38,155 nucleotides of DNA from Verrucomicrobiota bacterium (GCA_016935555.1 JAFGQR010000182.1:1-38155), one strand, 5' to 3'. Shown: positions 26,125-34,720, counted from the first letter of the stretch. A program made the numbers and translations. Notes: generated by a model not told the origin, from the letters alone.

Positions 26125-27158
26125 AGAACGCACGCCTGGCCCGGGGTGATCGCCCGTTGGGGCCGGGCGAACTTGACCGTGGCGCGGCCGGAGGGCAGCG
26201 GGGTCACCGTGGCGGGCGCGCCCGGGTGATGGTAGCGGATTCTGGCGATCGCCTCGAAGGGCGCTGGCGGCGCCTCGAAGGGAATCCAGTTGCAGGATTC
26301 GATCACGCACGTGTCCCGTTCCAGCGCGCCGTCGGTGCCAACCACGACCCGGTTGCGGACCGGGTCAAGGGCCACGACGTAAAGGGGGTGCGGTGCGGCG
26401 ATGCGCAGGCCCCGGCGCTGCCCGATGGTGTAAAAAGCGATCCCCTCGTGCCGTCCCACCACGCGCCCGTCCACATCCACAATGTCCCCCGGCCGATCCG
26501 GCACCCGGTTCGACTCCCGAAGGAATCTCCGATAGTCGTTGTCCGGCACAAAGCAGATCTCCATGCTGTCGCCCGTGTCGGCGGTCTCGAGCCGCTTGTG
26601 GCCCGCCAGCTCGCGGGTGGCCTCCTTGGTGAGGTCGCCGAGGGGGAAAAGGGCGTGCCGAAGCTGGTCCTGGTTCAGCGAAAACAGGAAATAACTCTGG
26701 TCGCGCCGAAGGTCGCCTCCGCGCTTCAGCAGCAGACGGTCTCCGCGGCTTTCAAGCCGCGCATAATGCCCGGTGGCCACATGCGTGGCGTTCAGCTGGC
26801 CCGCGCGGCGGAGCAGACTGCCGAATTTCAACCGCTCGTTGCAGCGCACGCACGGGTTGGGGGTGCGGCCCGCGTTGTATTCCGCGGCAAAATACTGGAT
26901 GACCTCCTGCTCGAAATTGGCCGCTTCGTCCAGCAGGTAAAACGGAATGCCAAGACGCCGGCAGACCGCCCGGGCACCGGCGCCGAATTGGGGTTTGCAG
27001 GGTGCGGCGTTGGGGTGGACACGGCAATCCTGGGGCCACAGTTTCAGGGTGACTCCAACCACGTCATAGCCCTGCTCGACCAACAGCGCGGCGGCCGTCG
27101 AGGAATCCACACCGCCGCTCAGGCCGACCACCACGCGCGTCTTTGGACGACTTGCCAT
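26079..27158 (-). CDS. mnmA: tRNA-specific 2-thiouridylase MnmA
   Basis: The 359-residue enzyme installs sulfur at U34 of tRNAs for Lys, Glu and Gln. The PP-loop SGGVDSS is at 14-20. Catalytic cysteines correspond to Cys106 (in NPCVRCNERLKF) and Cys202 (in MEICFVPDNDYRRFL). The position of E. coli Asp99 is Cys103, giving CxxC plus a distant Cys, the three-cysteine set associated with an iron-sulfur cluster in some tRNA thiolases. ATG 27158 gives the usual short N-terminus before the PP-loop; ATG 27167 and 27170 are close alternatives and no good Shine-Dalgarno exists for any. The 3' end overlaps the phosphoglycosyl transferase gene. It follows the methyltransferase gene by 221 bases on the same strand. 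Confidence 0.95.
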   Translation of the reverse strand: MASRPKTRVVVGLSGGVDSSTAAALLVEQGYDVVGVTLKLWPQDCRVHPNAAPCKPQFGAGARAVCRRLGIPFYLLDEAANFEQEVIQYFAAEYNAGRTPNPCVRCNERLKFGSLLRRAGQLNATHVATGHYARLESRGDRLLLKRGGDLRRDQSYFLFSLNQDQLRHALFPLGDLTKEATRELAGHKRLETADTGDSMEICFVPDNDYRRFLRESNRVPDRPGDIVDVDGRVVGRHEGIAFYTIGQRRGLRIAAPHPLYVVALDPVRNRVVVGTDGALERDTCVIESCNWIPFEAPPAPFEAIARIRYHHPGAPATVTPLPSGRATVKFARPQRAITPGQACVLYRDDLVLGGGWIAS

Positions 27159-27379
27159 GGTCGGCATCATAGGCAGGAAAAAGGCCCCTGTAAAGGCGGC
27201 TCCCAAAACCCGCTCCGCCTGCCAGTGCCGCGCCCTGCCCGCGATCCTCTCCCGCGCCGGCTTCGAATCGGGGGCCCTGCCGCGTCGCGGGTCCGTTTCC
27301 CCCAGCGGCCGGGCTGGGCGCCCCAGGAGGATCCGCGTGGCGCGCGGGCCGCGCGCAAAGGGCACGAAGGGGATGGCCT

Positions 27380-28009
27380 CTATTGTCCCGCGTCTTCGCG
27401 TTCCCAGGGCACCACCCATTTGTAGATCGTGTGCTGGGTGGTGTAGCCCTCCTCGTCGTCCGAAAACTCGCTTCTGCCCTTGACGTGGTGCACCAGTGCC
27501 GGCTTGGCGCTGCGCATGTCGAAATCGTGCGACACGATCCGCGAGCCGGGCTTGAGTTTGGCCAGTTGAGGCATGAGTTTGACGTTCAATTCCGGCAGCA
27601 GGTACAGCGTGACCACCGACGCCCCCCGCAAGTCCAGGGTGAAGATGTCCGCCTGTTTGATGGTGACCAGGTGCTCGACCTTGTTGGATCTGACGTTGGC
27701 CTGGGCCTCCTTGATCCGCTCCGGATCGATGTCAAAGCCCACCGCCTTCACCCCGTATTTCCTGGCCGCCGCCACCACAATCCGGCCGTCGCCGCATCCC
27801 AGGTCATACACCACATCCCCTTTCCTCACTCCTGCCAGCTCGAGCATCTTGTCGACCACCTCCGGCGGCGTGGGCACATACACCACGTCGGGCTTGCGCG
27901 GCGGCGCTTGGCCGGCAGGAGCCGCAGTGTCGGCCAGCACGGCGCTGCACCACACCCATCCCGCAAACGGAATGAGCGCCCACGAAACGAGTAAATGCGT
28001 TGCTTTCAT
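27380..28009 (-). CDS. Exported SAM-dependent methyltransferase-like protein
   Basis: The 209-residue protein combines a clear signal peptide (hydrophobic 5-24, likely cleavage after VLA near 26) with a class I methyltransferase fold: motif I VYDLGCGDGRIVVAAA (67-82), acidic GFDID (91-95) for the ribose, Asp121 in KQADIF, and TLYLLPELN (134-142) at the catalytic-loop position. It is short for the class and close to the fold alone. Similar signal-bearing members exist, but SAM is not expected in the periplasm, so its activity or location is a puzzle. Methylation of lipid or protein, or a SAM-binding non-catalytic role, are both possible. It lies 165 bases after the RND pump gene and 221 bases before mnmA on the same strand. 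Confidence 0.85.
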   Translation of the reverse strand: MKATHLLVSWALIPFAGWVWCSAVLADTAAPAGQAPPRKPDVVYVPTPPEVVDKMLELAGVRKGDVVYDLGCGDGRIVVAAARKYGVKAVGFDIDPERIKEAQANVRSNKVEHLVTIKQADIFTLDLRGASVVTLYLLPELNVKLMPQLAKLKPGSRIVSHDFDMRSAKPALVHHVKGRSEFSDDEEGYTTQHTIYKWVVPWEREDAGQ

Positions 28010-28174
28010 AGTCAGGTCAACCCATCAATCCCGCGCCCGGACCGCGGCACTGGTGGCCTGCCAACCCCGGGCGGACATGCGGGCACACGCCGCCCCGCCT
28101 GGCGGCCCGCGGCAACCATGTTGCGATGGGCCGGACCCTACCGGGGGGCGACGGGAAGCGCAACCACGAAGCGA

Positions 28175-31100
28175 TCAACGGAGGGATGAACCCTCGAGCT
28201 TCCGGACAGGCGGGGGATCGGACGCGGCGGTCGCGAGCCCGGGGGGGGCCGGGGCGGGTTCGATGCGCCAGTGTTTCCACTGGAGCTTGCGGCCGAGGTC
28301 GTCGAGCAGCGTGTAGGCCACCGGGGTGACAACGAGCGTGAGGAGGAGGCAAAGCGCCTGGCCGCCAATCACCACCACGGCCACGGCGCGGCGTTCCTCG
28401 GCGCCGGGCCCCGTGCCCAGGGCCAGGGGCAGCATGCCGGCGATCAGCGTCAGCGTCGTCATCAGGATCGGCCGGAGCCGGTCGCGGTTGCCCTGCAGGA
28501 TCGCGTCGGAGCGGGGCATGCCGCGGGCGCGCAGCGTGTTCATGTGATCGATCTGGAGGATGGCGTTTTTCTTGACGACGCCGAAGAGCACGAGCAGGCC
28601 GAGGGCGGAGTAAAGGTTGATGGTTTGGCGGGCGGCGAGGAGGGAGGCGAACGCAAACGGCACGGAGAGCGGCAGCGAGAGCAGGATGGTGAGGGGGTGG
28701 ATGAGGCTTTCGAACTGGGAGGCGAGGATGATGTACATGAGGATGACCGAGAGGAGAAATGCCCAGAGGAACTCGACGAAGGTGGTTTCAAGTTCGCGCG
28801 CGCGGCCGGAGACGCGGGTGCCGTAGCCGGTGGGCAGGCCCATGCGGTCGACCTCCGCGCGCAGCGCGGCGATGCGGTCGGCCTGGGCGTAGCCCGGGGC
28901 CACGGCGGCGCGCAGGCTCACGACGCGCTGGCGGTCGAGGCGGTCGATGCGCGAGGGGGCCTGGGAGGAGACGAGACGCACCACGTTGTCGAGGCGCACG
29001 AGGTTGGTGCCCCGGCTGGGCACGAAGAGGCGGGCGATCGTGGCCGCGTCGTTGCGGTCCCCTTCCTGGAGGCGGACCTGGACGTCGTAATCCTCGTTCA
29101 TGTGCTCATCCCGATAGCGCGTCACGCGGGTGTCGCCGCCAACCATGATGCGGAGGGCTCCGGCGATGTCCTCGGTGTCGACGCCCAGGTCCGCGGCGCG
29201 CTCGCGGTCGATTTCGACGCGCAATTCGGGCTTGTCGAGCTTGAGGGTGGTGTCGGCATCGAGAAGCCCCAGCGCGCCGGACCGGGCGCGCAAATCCTCG
29301 GCATACCGCCAGAGCGTGTCCAGGTCCGGGCCGAGCAGGCAGAAATCGATGTCGAAGTTCGGCCCTCCGCCGATGAACGTCTGGGGGTTGCGGACTGCGA
29401 TCCGCAGGTCGGGCAGGCTGGCGAGGCGGCGTCGGATTTCCTGCTGCACGTCGCGCTGGGAACAGTTGTTCTGGAAGGCGCGCCAGGGCGGCCACTGCAG
29501 GAGTCGTTTCCAGCCGAAGGTGCGCTGCTCGTGGGGCGTGAGGCGGATGTAGAAATTGGCGCCGTTGACACTGCCCATGAAGCTGCTGCCCACGGAGGAC
29601 AGGACATGGCGGATGCCCGGGATGCGGAGCAGCTCGGCTTCGATGCGCCGCGCCACGGTGTCGATGGCCGCGAGGCTGGTGCCTTCGGGCGCGGTGATGC
29701 GGACATCGAACTCCCCTTCGTCGACGTTGCTGGGGAGGTATTCCTGGCGGACCAGCGAGTAGAGGGGGACGGAGCTGGCAATCACCAGCGCCGCCACCCC
29801 GGCCACCAGCCACCGGTGCCCCATGCTCCACCGCAGCACGCGCGCGTAAGCCCCGTCAATCACCCTGTAAAACCCCTCCCGCGATTTCGGCCCACGTCCG
29901 GACCGGCCGCGGTGATTGCCGTGGAGCAGCCGGGCGCTCATCATGGGGGTGAGGGTGAAGGAGACGAGCAGGCTGACGAGCACCGCCACCGCCGAGGTGA
30001 ACCCGAACTGGTAGAGAAACCGCCCCGAGATGCTGGACATGAAGGACACCGGCACGAAAATCACCACCAGGCTGAACGTGGTCGCCATCACCGCCAACCC
30101 AATGTCCGCCGTGGCCGCCCGGGCCGCCTCGAAGGGACGCATTCGTTTCTCCTCGACAAAGCGGAAGATGTTCTCGAGCACGACGATCGCATCGTCGATC
30201 ACAATGCCCACCATCAGCACCAGCGCGAGCATGGTGACGCTGTTCAGCGTGAAATCAAGGGCCTTCATGGCGCCGAACGTGGCAATGACGGACGTGGGAA
30301 TGGCGACGGCGGCGATGAGGGTGGGGCGCCAGTTGCGCATGAACAGAAACACCACAAGGCACGCCAGAAGACTGCCCAGCACGAGGTGTTTCTGGATTTC
30401 ATGCAGCGCCACGTAAATGTAGCGCGACTGGTCCCGGATGATCTCCAGCTTCAGGTCGGAAGGCAGCAGCGGCGCCAGCTCGCGCAGACCGGCTTTGATG
30501 CTTTCAATGACCGCGACGGTGTTGGCTCCCGACTGGCGCAGAACCTGCAGGTTCACGTTGGGCTGCCCGTCAAGCCGCGACACCGACCGCTGCTCCATCG
30601 TCCCGTCCTCGGCCCAGCCGACGTCGCGGACGCGCACCGGGGCGCCGCCGCGGGTGGCGAGGACGAGGTCGTTGAAGGCCTCGGGGGACGCCAGGCGGCC
30701 CATGGTGCGCAGGCTGGATTCGCGGAGCAGCCCGGTGACGTTGCCGCCCGGGATGTTGGCGTTCTGCCGTTCGACGGCATCGCGAACGGCAGTGATGGGC
30801 AGCTGGTAGGCCGCCAGGCGGTCGGCGTCCACCCACACGTTGATGGCCCGGTTCAGGCCGCCCACGATGTTCACCTCGCCCACCCCCACGCACCGCTCCA
30901 CACGCTTCTTCACGATCTTGTCCGCAATCTCCGTCAGCTCCCGCTGCGAGCGCGGCCCCGAAAGCCCCATCGACAGGATCGGGCTCTGGTCGGTGTCGGC
31001 CTTCGCAATCGTCGGCGGGTCGGTGTCGCGCGGCAGATCCCGGACGACCGTGGCCACCCGGTCCCTCACATCCTGCGCGGCAATGTCAATGTCCCGGTCC

Positions 31101-31393
31101 AAGTCGAAGGTGACAATGACATACGACGCGCCCGCGCCGCTGATGGAGCGGAGTTCCTTGATGCCTTCAATGGTGTTGACGACCTCCTCAATCGGCTGCG
31201 AAACCTGGGACTCAACCTCGGCGGGAGACGCCCCGGGCAGGGTGGTGCGAATCCGCACGGTGGGCAGGTCCACCGCCGGAAACCGGTCCACGTCGAGGTG
31301 CAGGTACGCGGCCGTGCCCACCACGACCAGGGAAAGGACAATCATCGACGCGAACACCGGCCGGTGGATGCAGAGCTGGGCAAGCTTTTGCAC
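28175..31393 (-). CDS. RND efflux pump (AcrB/MdtB-like, HAE-1 type)
   Basis: The 1072-residue inner-membrane transporter has the 12-helix RND layout: helix 1 at about 12-31, a large periplasmic porter domain, helices 2-6 (about 337-490), a second porter domain and helices 7-12. The proton-relay pair Asp400-Asp401 lies in VGIVIDDAIVVLENI, and a Lys in FGVVKKNAILQID of helix 10 is the expected partner. ANFYIRLTPHEQR and GGPNFDIDF mark the porter domains. It should exchange protons for hydrophobic or amphiphilic compounds together with the adaptor encoded upstream. The start is a GTG with GGGAGG four bases before it, placed in the 14-base gap after the adaptor gene. The C-terminal tail is Pro/Ala-rich. 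No TolC-type channel gene is in the window. Confidence 0.95.
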   Translation of the reverse strand: MQKLAQLCIHRPVFASMIVLSLVVVGTAAYLHLDVDRFPAVDLPTVRIRTTLPGASPAEVESQVSQPIEEVVNTIEGIKELRSISGAGASYVIVTFDLDRDIDIAAQDVRDRVATVVRDLPRDTDPPTIAKADTDQSPILSMGLSGPRSQRELTEIADKIVKKRVERCVGVGEVNIVGGLNRAINVWVDADRLAAYQLPITAVRDAVERQNANIPGGNVTGLLRESSLRTMGRLASPEAFNDLVLATRGGAPVRVRDVGWAEDGTMEQRSVSRLDGQPNVNLQVLRQSGANTVAVIESIKAGLRELAPLLPSDLKLEIIRDQSRYIYVALHEIQKHLVLGSLLACLVVFLFMRNWRPTLIAAVAIPTSVIATFGAMKALDFTLNSVTMLALVLMVGIVIDDAIVVLENIFRFVEEKRMRPFEAARAATADIGLAVMATTFSLVVIFVPVSFMSSISGRFLYQFGFTSAVAVLVSLLVSFTLTPMMSARLLHGNHRGRSGRGPKSREGFYRVIDGAYARVLRWSMGHRWLVAGVAALVIASSVPLYSLVRQEYLPSNVDEGEFDVRITAPEGTSLAAIDTVARRIEAELLRIPGIRHVLSSVGSSFMGSVNGANFYIRLTPHEQRTFGWKRLLQWPPWRAFQNNCSQRDVQQEIRRRLASLPDLRIAVRNPQTFIGGGPNFDIDFCLLGPDLDTLWRYAEDLRARSGALGLLDADTTLKLDKPELRVEIDRERAADLGVDTEDIAGALRIMVGGDTRVTRYRDEHMNEDYDVQVRLQEGDRNDAATIARLFVPSRGTNLVRLDNVVRLVSSQAPSRIDRLDRQRVVSLRAAVAPGYAQADRIAALRAEVDRMGLPTGYGTRVSGRARELETTFVEFLWAFLLSVILMYIILASQFESLIHPLTILLSLPLSVPFAFASLLAARQTINLYSALGLLVLFGVVKKNAILQIDHMNTLRARGMPRSDAILQGNRDRLRPILMTTLTLIAGMLPLALGTGPGAEERRAVAVVVIGGQALCLLLTLVVTPVAYTLLDDLGRKLQWKHWRIEPAPAPPGLATAASDPPPVRKLEGSSLR

Positions 31394-31397
31394 GGTG

Positions 31398-31403
31398 CCT
31401 CCC
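31398..31403 (-). promoter_or_regulatory. Shine-Dalgarno for the GTG start of the RND pump gene
   Basis: GGGAGG on the minus strand lies four bases before GTG 31393, wholly within the short gap after the adaptor gene's stop. It supports the GTG start, which also gives the canonical RND N-terminus (IHRPVFA before helix 1). Confidence 0.6.
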
Positions 31404-31407
31404 GAAG

Positions 31408-32649
31408 TCAGTCCCCCACGCCCACACCCGAACCGCCCGCCGCCTTCGCCCCCGCCGGCTCGGCAACGGTCACCGGCTGGCCACTGCGCAATCCCTCGGG
31501 ATCCACCACCACGGCCATGCCCGCGGCAGCCCCGGAAACCACCTCCACCCAGCCCGGCCCGCGGCGCCCCGTGACAATCGGGATTTCCTTGGCCTTGCCC
31601 TGGTCGACGGTGACGACTTTTTCGATGCCGGCGAACACGCTCAGCGCCTCGGGCGGGATGCTCAGGCCTTCCTCGCGGTCCGCCACCACAATCTGGGCGC
31701 GTGCGAACAACCCGGGGCGCAGCACCCCGGGGTTCGGCACGTCGGCTTCGACCCGCAACATCCGATTGTACGGATTCAGCGCGGGACTCAGCCGCGCGAT
31801 GCGCCCCTCAAACACGTTCGTGCCGCCCTCGGCCGCCAGCCGGACCGTCTGCCCGCCACGCACCCGGCCCGAGTCGCGTTCGGGCACGTCGAGCCGAAGG
31901 CGGAGCGGGCTGGTTTGGACGAGGGTGACGATGGGGGTGCCGACGGCGACGTATTCGCCCAGGCTGGCGGGGCGGGACTGGACGGCGCCGTCGAACGGCG
32001 CATGGATGGAGCTGTCGGCCAGTTGCTTGCGCGCGATGTCGAGCTCGGCGCGGCGCTGCCCAAGGGCGGCAATGCGCGCGCGCGCCGCCTCCCGCGCCGC
32101 CTCGTAACGGGTCTGGGCAACGGTGAAATTGGCCTCCGCCGTGTCCAAATCCGCCTGGGACGCAATCCCCGTCTGCGAAAGGTTCACGATGCGCTCGCGG
32201 TTCTTGGCAGCCTCGTCGCACACGGCTTTGGCCTGCTTGACGGACGTGACGCGCGCGAGTTCGACATGGTCGGAATCGCCCTCGAGAGGCAGACCAAGCT
32301 CGGCCCGCCCCTGGGCAAGCGCGGCGGCGGCCTGTTGGACGCGCAGTTCGAAATCGCGCGGTTCGAGCTGGGCCAGAAGATCGCCCTTGCGGACGACGCT
32401 GCCGATGTCCACAGCAAGGCGCATCAGCCGGCCGGCCACCTTGGCGCTGAGCGTGGAGGCTTCCTGCGCCGCAAGCGTGCCCGTCACGGTCACGACGGAC
32501 TCCATCGCCCGCCGCTCCACCCGCGTCAGCTGAACCACACGCGCCGGGACGCCACCCTGCGCTCCCCCAGGAGCAGGCGCGCGTCCGCCGCAGCCGGCCA
32601 GAAAACCGGCTCCCAGAAGAAGACCCAGACACTGGATCCGAGAAGGCAT
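31408..32649 (-). CDS. RND periplasmic adaptor lipoprotein (membrane fusion protein)
   Basis: The 413-residue protein has a lipoprotein signal (FLAGC, Cys20), so it is anchored in the inner membrane by lipid. It shows the MFP order: TVTGTLAAQEASTLSAKVAGRL and DIGSVVRKGDLLAQLEP (first lipoyl half), an Ala/Glu-rich helical hairpin (about 105-205), DSSIHAPFDGAVQSR (second lipoyl half), a beta-barrel domain with LRLDVPERDSGRV, and a membrane-proximal domain. It should connect the RND pump encoded 14 bases downstream with an outer-membrane channel. It is the first gene of the unit. No Shine-Dalgarno precedes ATG 32649; the gap to the divergent pfkB-family gene is 311 bases and should carry its promoter. 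Confidence 0.93.
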   Translation of the reverse strand: MPSRIQCLGLLLGAGFLAGCGGRAPAPGGAQGGVPARVVQLTRVERRAMESVVTVTGTLAAQEASTLSAKVAGRLMRLAVDIGSVVRKGDLLAQLEPRDFELRVQQAAAALAQGRAELGLPLEGDSDHVELARVTSVKQAKAVCDEAAKNRERIVNLSQTGIASQADLDTAEANFTVAQTRYEAAREAARARIAALGQRRAELDIARKQLADSSIHAPFDGAVQSRPASLGEYVAVGTPIVTLVQTSPLRLRLDVPERDSGRVRGGQTVRLAAEGGTNVFEGRIARLSPALNPYNRMLRVEADVPNPGVLRPGLFARAQIVVADREEGLSIPPEALSVFAGIEKVVTVDQGKAKEIPIVTGRRGPGWVEVVSGAAAGMAVVVDPEGLRSGQPVTVAEPAGAKAAGGSGVGVGD

Positions 32650-32736
32650 CGCGACAGGTTACTTAGCCGACAGCCGCCTTGCGAGCAACCCATTTCCAGG
32701 CGCGCTCAGGCGGCAGGGCGCACTTTTGCGCTTGCC

Positions 32737-32766
32737 TTGAACATGCCACTTTTCATTCACTAGAGT
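32737..32766 (+). promoter_or_regulatory. Weak sigma70-like promoter candidate for the sugar kinase gene
   Basis: TTGAAC (32737-32742) and TAGAGT (32761-32766) are separated by 18 bases, each matching four of six consensus positions. The segment is markedly more AT-rich than its surroundings. A transcript from here would include the G-rich hexamer tract in its leader of roughly 190 bases. Confidence 0.28.
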
Positions 32767-32884
32767 CACCCAGTGCGGCGCAGCCGCAACCGAAGATCCG
32801 GAAACGACGACGCGGACTGCCGGGAGTTTTCCGGATGAGGATGCAACCCGCGTTCGAGCGGCGCCCTGCGGGGCGCGCCGGCGC

Positions 32885-32938
32885 GGGATGGGGATGGGGA
32901 TGGGGATTGAGTTTGAGATTGAGTGCGAGTTGAGTGAG
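32885..32938 (+). repeat. Period-6 purine-rich tract with G-quadruplex motif
   Basis: Nine hexamers run without interruption: three GGGATG units, then GGGATT, GAGTTT, GAGATT, GAGTGC, GAGTTG and AGTGAG. The first part (32885-32905) has four runs of three or four G separated by AT, which is a textbook G-quadruplex motif on the coding strand. It ends 22 bases before the start codon of the sugar kinase gene. It may be related to the GATTAC/GATTAG tract at 31-54. Confidence 0.7.
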
Positions 32939-32960
32939 TCGACCAAGAGCGCTTCAACCT

Positions 32961-34013
32961 ATGCCTGCCAAGAAAACCAAAGTTGCCCGCCACGGTCTGC
33001 TGGCCGGAGGCAATTGGATCATCGATCAAGTCAAGCTGGTGGATGTCTATCCGCAACGCGAACAGCTGGCCAACATTCGCAGCCAGCATCAGGGAACGGG
33101 CGGAGCCGCCTACAACGTGCTGGTCGATTTGGCCAAGCTTGGCGCGCCGTTTCCCCTGTCGGCCGCCGGCTTGGTGGGCAAGGATGCGCTGGGGGAGCTG
33201 ATTCTGGCCGACTGCCGGGCGCGGCACATCGACAGCCGCTGGCTGCGGGCAACGGCGCGGGCGGACACGTCCTACACGGATGTGATCACGGAGGAGGAGA
33301 ACGGGCGCCGGACGTTTTTCCACTACCGTGGGGCGAATGCGTTGTGGGCGGGGGAGGACCTCGACTTTCACAAGACGCGGGCGCGGGTGTTTCACCTGGG
33401 GTATTTGCTGTTGCTGGACGCGCTGGACCAGAAGGACGCCAGGCACGGCACCAAGGCGGCCCGGCTGCTGGCGGGGGCGCAGGCGGCGGGGCTGAAGACG
33501 AGCGTGGACGTGGTGAGCGAGGACAGCGACCGGTTCGGGCGGATCGTGCTGCCGGCGCTGCAGCACGCGGATTATTGCATCCTGAACGAAATCGAGGCGG
33601 GAAAAACCACCAGGTTCAAAATCCGGCAGGACAACGGCACGCTGGACACCGTAAGCCTGCGGCATGCCGCAGGCGCCCTCCTGCAGCACGGCGTCAAGGA
33701 GGTCGTCATCATCCACTTCCCCGAAGGCGGCTTCGCCCGAACCCGCAAGGGCGAGGATGTCTGGCAGTCGTCCGTGCGACTGCCGGCGCGCGCGATTGCG
33801 GGGACGGCGGGGGCGGGCGACGCGTTTTGCGCGGGGGCGTTGCTGGGGTTGCACGAGGGGTGGCCCCTGAGCCGTTGCTTGCAGGCGGCGGTGTGCGCCG
33901 CGGCAATGTCGCTTTCGGACCCGACCTGCACGGAGGGGATGCGGTCTTTGGAGGCGTGCCTGGCGCTGGGCAAAAAGCACGGCTACCAGGCGGCGCTGGA
34001 ACGGGAAGACTGA
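32961..34013 (+). CDS. PfkB-family carbohydrate kinase
   Basis: The 350-residue protein is a ribokinase/PfkB-fold sugar kinase. GTGGAAYNV (45-53) is the N-terminal substrate-binding motif, LNEIEAG (208-214) gives the N-x-x-E motif that places Mg and phosphate, and GTAGAGDAFCAGAL (281-294) is the C-terminal signature with catalytic base Asp287. It should phosphorylate a sugar or nucleoside with ATP in the cytoplasm; the substrate cannot be told from sequence. ATG 32961 is chosen over GTG 32934 because it fits the family N-terminus and keeps the hexamer tract outside the gene; only AAGAGC is seen upstream. It converges on efp with a 4-base gap. Confidence 0.92.
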   Translation: MPAKKTKVARHGLLAGGNWIIDQVKLVDVYPQREQLANIRSQHQGTGGAAYNVLVDLAKLGAPFPLSAAGLVGKDALGELILADCRARHIDSRWLRATARADTSYTDVITEEENGRRTFFHYRGANALWAGEDLDFHKTRARVFHLGYLLLLDALDQKDARHGTKAARLLAGAQAAGLKTSVDVVSEDSDRFGRIVLPALQHADYCILNEIEAGKTTRFKIRQDNGTLDTVSLRHAAGALLQHGVKEVVIIHFPEGGFARTRKGEDVWQSSVRLPARAIAGTAGAGDAFCAGALLGLHEGWPLSRCLQAAVCAAAMSLSDPTCTEGMRSLEACLALGKKHGYQAALERED

Positions 34014-34017
34014 ACCG

Positions 34018-34575
34018 TCAGGCGCGCTCCATGTATTTGCCGGTGCGCGTGTCGATCTTGATCTTCTCCCCGGTCTTGATGAAGAGGGGCGCGTCCACCA
34101 CGATGCCGGTCTCGAGCGTGACGCGCTTCATCACGTTGTTTGCGGAATCGCCGCGCACGCCCTCAGGCGCCTCGGAGACGGTAAGCACGACGCTGGCGGG
34201 CACCTCGACCTGGACCACGCGGTCCGCGACGAAGGTGACGGTCGTGGAGGCGTTTTCAACCAGATAGTTCGCCGCCTCCCCCACCACCTCGGGCGTGAGC
34301 GTGACGGTCTCGTAAGTCTCCGGGTCCGAAAACACGTAATCGTGGCCGTCCTTGTAGCTGAACTCCATCTTCCGCGTGGTCATGGGAACCACCTCGATCT
34401 TCTCGGTCGAACTGAACCGGACGTCAGAGGATTTGCCGGTGCGGATGCTGCGAAGCGTGGCCTGGACAAACGCGCGCAGGTTCCCCGGCGTGCGATGTTG
34501 ACACTCCAATACCACGGCGACGTCTCCGTTGTAGTTGATCGCCATGCCGCGCCGCAAATCGTTTGCTGATGCCAT
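34018..34575 (-). CDS. efp: Translation elongation factor P
   Basis: The 185-residue factor has the three-barrel EF-P layout: KOW-like N-terminal domain (ANDLRRGMAINYNGDVAVV), central OB domain (MEFSYKDGHDYVFSDPETYE) and C-terminal OB domain (GDSANNVMKRVTLETGIVVDAPLF ending in TRTGKYMER; given here in pieces 143-183). It relieves ribosome stalling at proline runs. The loop tip that carries Lys34 in E. coli (PGKGQAF) reads PGNLRAF, with Asn32 at the modified position, so EpmA-type lysylation is not possible at this site. No modification gene is nearby. Poly-proline stretches in the exported proteins of this window are plausible clients. The gene is divergent from the YihY-type gene. Confidence 0.96.
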   Translation of the reverse strand: MASANDLRRGMAINYNGDVAVVLECQHRTPGNLRAFVQATLRSIRTGKSSDVRFSSTEKIEVVPMTTRKMEFSYKDGHDYVFSDPETYETVTLTPEVVGEAANYLVENASTTVTFVADRVVQVEVPASVVLTVSEAPEGVRGDSANNVMKRVTLETGIVVDAPLFIKTGEKIKIDTRTGKYMERA

Positions 34576-34639
34576 ACCGTTGCTGCTGATTGTTCATGGG
34601 TCCGCGGCCCGGACAGGGCCCGGGGCCGCAGGGAGGGGG

Positions 34640-34667
34640 AAACTAGCGAAGCCGGGCGCAAATGCAA
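34640..34667 (-). promoter_or_regulatory. Weak promoter candidate for efp
   Basis: On the minus strand TTGCAT (34662-34667) and TAGTTT (34640-34645) are spaced by 16 bases, about 65 bases before the efp start. Matches to consensus are four and three of six. This is the most AT-rich part of the gap between efp and the divergent membrane protein gene. Confidence 0.25.
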
Positions 34668-34720
34668 GCCTTGAAATTGGCCTTTCCCGGCCACCCGCGG
34701 CCCGGGTAGAGTTCGCGGTG

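Larger units (their letters stand above)
32650..32960. other. 311-base divergent intergenic region
   Basis: This region separates the RND adaptor gene (-) from the sugar kinase gene (+). It holds a small hairpin (GCGCA/TGCGC, about 32719-32732), a possible promoter for the kinase gene at 32737-32766, and a period-6 G-rich tract at 32885-32938. No open frame with coding character was found. The minus-strand promoter for the RND operon must lie here but was not located. Confidence 0.5.

Noticed and set aside
28271-32107. Plus-strand open frame of 1278 codons
   Set aside because: It is antisense to the RND pump and adaptor genes, whose protein families are unmistakable; its own translation is His/Gly/Glu-rich and matches nothing.
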